From contig OY821747.1 of the NCBI GenBank assembly GCA_963682055.1, forward strand, positions 16,790,258-16,854,257: a stretch of DNA of 64,000 bases, written 5' to 3'. This stretch comes from Primula veris. Taxonomy: Eukaryota; Streptophyta; Magnoliopsida; Ericales; Primulaceae. Numbering within the stretch: the stretch's first letter is position 1; every line of letters starts with the position of its first letter. Positions 61,301 to 64,000 of the stretch are shown here, piece by piece. The notes below the pieces were generated by a model. That model was not told the origin of the DNA and did not search any database. It saw only the letters and a list, made by a program, of their open reading frames with translations. The position numbers and the translations under genes were made by a program.

Positions 61301-63508
61301 AAAATTGGGCACGTGATGTGGCACGGTTGCATTTGCAGCTAGCAACTGCTGGACTAGCCACAACTTCAAAAGGACCTCGGGATCTGCATTTGCTCTTTCA
61401 TACAAATTGTTTCCCAATACCAAATCTTTATACTTGCAAAGAACTTGTATTACAGGAAGGTAATACGTGGCTTTACAAGCCAAATCTGAATGTGCTGAGG
61501 GAAAAAGTTCAGCTCCCAATCGGATCATGTGAACTTGCGCTTCCTCTTGAACCAAAAGGTTAGCATGCATGGTTTTTCTTTTTCATTCTTATTGTTTAGT
61601 CATTCAGTTGCCTGGAAATTAAAGTTTGCACCTCTCAAGCATTACAGTTTTCCTTTTTCTCTTGAGATGAACTTCTTTCTTGTGGTTCCTGAGTATAACC
61701 AGGTTTATAGCTTTTCAAGCACGTGAATCTTACTATTCACGCCAAATTGCATGGAAAAATCCAAACACGTTCTATAAAATATAGTAGAAAAGAATTTCTA
61801 AATTTGTATGTGTTCTATGTTAGAACTAAAGTTTAAATGGTTCTTATTCCAAACGAAGTTCAATTTCTATGATGTTCTAGCTTATGTTAGTTATTTCTCA
61901 CCAACTAGTTCAGATTTCAGAACAAACTCCAGTATCTAGAACAGTTCAAACATCTATTGGTGCTGGTTTAAATATAATAATTTAAATTCTAATCTTTTAT
62001 AAATTAGTCAAGTCTTTAATTGCGGCCCATGAGGAAAGACTTTCGGATAGTAAAAGATCAAAATATAATCTAAGTAGTAACTTGTGACCAGACTATCAAA
62101 TATTATTGTCGAAGCGGGAAACTGCTCACAGTTTTGCTGCTTAATATTACTTCTATCTTACTTACAGCGTTACCATTGTCCGAGGTTATTCCCAAAACAC
62201 TGCACCTTTTAAGCAAATAAGAAAGATTTTAGCTTGAGAAAAAAGCAGGATTCATCCGATTTACAGATTTCAGATATTTATGCTGAAAAACTAGGCAAGC
62301 TTAAATTTTAAGCTGATCTGATGAACCAAATGAAATAAAACCTTACGCATAAAAACTGAAATTAAGCTGCAAGCAAACACGGCCAAAGTTTTATCTCCTG
62401 GTTTTCATAATTCTTTCAATTTAAATCAATCTTTTTTCATCCTAGTTCGATACTAGTTCTCATTGTTTGTACAAATTTATTGGCAAACTCCTATGAAACA
62501 GGAATGGGCAACTCAGGAAACGTGCAACGAGAGGCATACGCAACGATTCTCCATTCCGCCGATGCATATGTGTGTGGGGCAATAGCTGCAGCACAAAGCA
62601 TTCGCATGGTGGGGTCCCTACGAGACCTCATCATACTCGTTGATCAATCAATCAGTGGTTACCACAGGAGCGGACTTGAAGCTGCCGGGTGGAAAGTACG
62701 AGAAATTCAAAGAATAAGGAACCCTAAAGCAGAAAAGGACACATACAATGAATGGAACTACAGCAAGTTTCGGTTATGGCAATTGACGGATTACGACAAG
62801 ATCATCTTTATTGACGCCGACATGATTATACTTCGAAATATCGATTTTCTATTTACTATGCCCGAAATATCAGCCACAGGAAATGACTTGTCGCTTTTCA
62901 ACTCCGGGGTAATGGTCGTCGAGCCCTCAAATTGTACCTATAACCTGTTAATGGACCACATCAACGCATTTGAATCATATAATGGTGGCGACCAGGGGTA
63001 TTTGAACGAAATCTTCACGTGGTGGCATCGTGTGCCACGTTATATGAATTTTTTGAAACATATTTGGGATAATAATGACCAAAACGAGAAAGAGTCCAAA
63101 ACAATGCTATTTGGAGCCGAACCACCAGTTTTATATGTACTTCATTATCTTGGCCAGAAGCCTTGGCTGTGTTATAGGGATTATGACTGCAATTGGAATG
63201 TGGATAGATTGAGGGAGTTCGCCAGTGACGTGGCACACTGGAGGTGGTGGCAAGTACATGACTCGATGTCGGAGCTTTTACAGCAATTTTGTTTGTTAAA
63301 AACAACGCAGAAGGCGCAACTGGAGTGGGACAGGATGGGGGCGGAAAAAGGGAACTTTAGCGATGGCCATTGGGAGATCAAAATTCGGGATAGGCGAAAG
63401 AAGAGGTGCATCGACAGTTATTGTTCTTGGAAGAACATGTTAAGGCATTGGGGTGAGGAGAACTCGACCAACATTCAAGTTGGAACCGCACGAGGCCACT
63501 TACAATAA
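58373..63508 (+). CDS. GUX1: Xylan alpha-glucuronosyltransferase, GT8 (GUX1-like)
   Basis: Golgi type II membrane enzyme that adds glucuronic acid side chains to xylan. Four coding exons are inferred: 58373-58395 (only 23 nt), 60268-60474, 60927-61558, 62502-63508, joining to 622 residues plus TAA. Exon 3 could start at 60945 instead (same phase, 616 residues). The cytosolic N-terminus (SIDIYRRRL, FVKPFQ) aligns with Arabidopsis GUX1 from memory and supports the tiny first exon, whose AT completes an Ile codon across the intron. TM anchor about 43-62. Stem with SDPRYISHLDIDWDE and WIDEEQEEEVPICP. GT8 catalytic domain from about 297 with D392-A-D394 (metal/UDP binding), NSGVMVVEP, GGDQGYLNEIF, HYLGQKPWLCYRDYDCNW and a C-terminal KNMLRHWGEEN block. 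No truncation seen. Intron 1 (1.9 kb) contains a mini-CACTA element. Confidence 0.93.
58450..58609. mobile_element. Mini-CACTA element in GUX1 intron 1
   Basis: 160 bp, beginning CACTACACTAAAAA and ending TTTCTTGTAGTG, flanked by the 3-bp duplication TAA (58447-58449, 58610-58612). The right end, inverted, reads CACTACAAGAAA, identical to the first 12 bases of the 4.1-kb CACTA element. No coding capacity. Confidence 0.75.
59308..59356. repeat. Short tandem repeat in GUX1 intron 1
   Basis: ATACGTCATATAYGTATATA repeats about two and a half times. Each unit is itself partly palindromic. Confidence 0.6.
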
Positions 63509-64000
63509 TTCCGGAAGTTACTTATAAGCCATAAAGTGGGGAGATTGTGTGATTTTTTTGTGTTCTAAAACAATACTTTAGTTCTTTACTGGACATTTCT
63601 GAGGAGGCCCGAGCAATACACGTGGGTTCTTTCGATTATGAATGTTCTTGCTTGATTATGCAAGAATTCACAATACGTGCTTAAAAATTAGACATAATAC
63701 AAAAATTATTGATATCGAAAGTATCTGCATATACAATACGTTCTCAATTTTTCACTAATGTTAGACAGGCATTTATCTTGCATCCTAGTGATAACGAGAT
63801 CGATGATATCAACGAGATTTATACTGTTTGTTTTAACTTGGATGAAATCTTTCATCCTAATTTTTCGAATGCACCCATTCAATCACCTTCAAGTGTGGGG
63901 TGTTATGAAAAGATTTTGCTTATTTTATTAACTTCATATTCTCAAAACACAGCGAAGTATAATATGATATGAAACTCTGCTACTAATTAAAACAATATAA
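63509..64000. other. 3' flank of GUX1-like gene
   Basis: Presumed 3'UTR and downstream DNA. A weak open frame at 63709-63972 matches nothing I recognise. Confidence 0.4.

Noticed and set aside
61265..61570. Minus-strand ORF opposite GUX1 exon 3
   Set aside because: Antisense shadow of a conserved coding exon.
63709..63972. 87-codon open frame at the window's end
   Set aside because: Starts at a non-ATG codon, AT-rich, no recognisable domain or splice context.

Overview
The window is nuclear DNA of a flowering plant, most likely a eudicot: strongly AT-rich, with GT-AG introns, plant-specific gene families (HD-ZIP IV, PMEI-PME pectinesterases, GUX xylan glucuronosyltransferase), TTTAGGG-type telobox motifs and a dense mix of plant transposons. 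I cannot place it to family. No CRISPR, prokaryotic, organellar or rRNA/tRNA sequence was recognised.

Layout. 1-1.44 kb: retrotransposon debris (a roughly 316-bp direct repeat, then a broken Ty1/copia RT-RNaseH stretch). 1.9-12.9 kb: a complete 12-coding-exon HD-ZIP class IV homeodomain gene whose exons join into a 734-codon frame. 13.7-20.7 kb: transposon graveyard (a LINE that lost its reverse-transcriptase core, a broken PIF/Harbinger-type SANT gene, a second LINE tail). 20.7-26.2 kb: AT-rich intergenic DNA with a MITE-like A-rich element, a degenerate array and a 23-bp G run. 26.2-31.4 kb: a young, nearly complete copia retrotransposon with GAATA target duplications, carrying a 345-bp TRIM element with identical terminal repeats nested in its gag. 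31.7-35.3 kb: a FAR1/FRS (MULE-derived) pseudogene on the minus strand. 38.2-42.3 kb: a 4.1-kb CACTA transposon with TAT target duplications, subterminal repeats and a telobox-bearing minisatellite. 42.7-43.8 kb: a TIR element.

44.3-54.4 kb: two head-to-tail PMEI-PME pectinesterase genes (545 and 566 codons) that differ by one intron and share an intronic repeat cassette. 54.4-58.1 kb: intergenic repeats, including an hAT-like candidate. 58.1-63.5 kb: a GUX1-like GT8 glucuronosyltransferase whose start lies in a 23-nt first coding exon.

The intact genes all concern the plant surface or wall: HD-ZIP IV factors specify epidermis, PMEs demethylesterify pectin and GUX decorates xylan. This may be coincidence; they are not an operon-like unit. 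The most notable observations are the intron-4 duplication in the HD-ZIP IV gene that copied its own 3' splice site, the nested TRIM, the telobox array inside the CACTA element, and the repeat cassette shared by introns of the PME pair.
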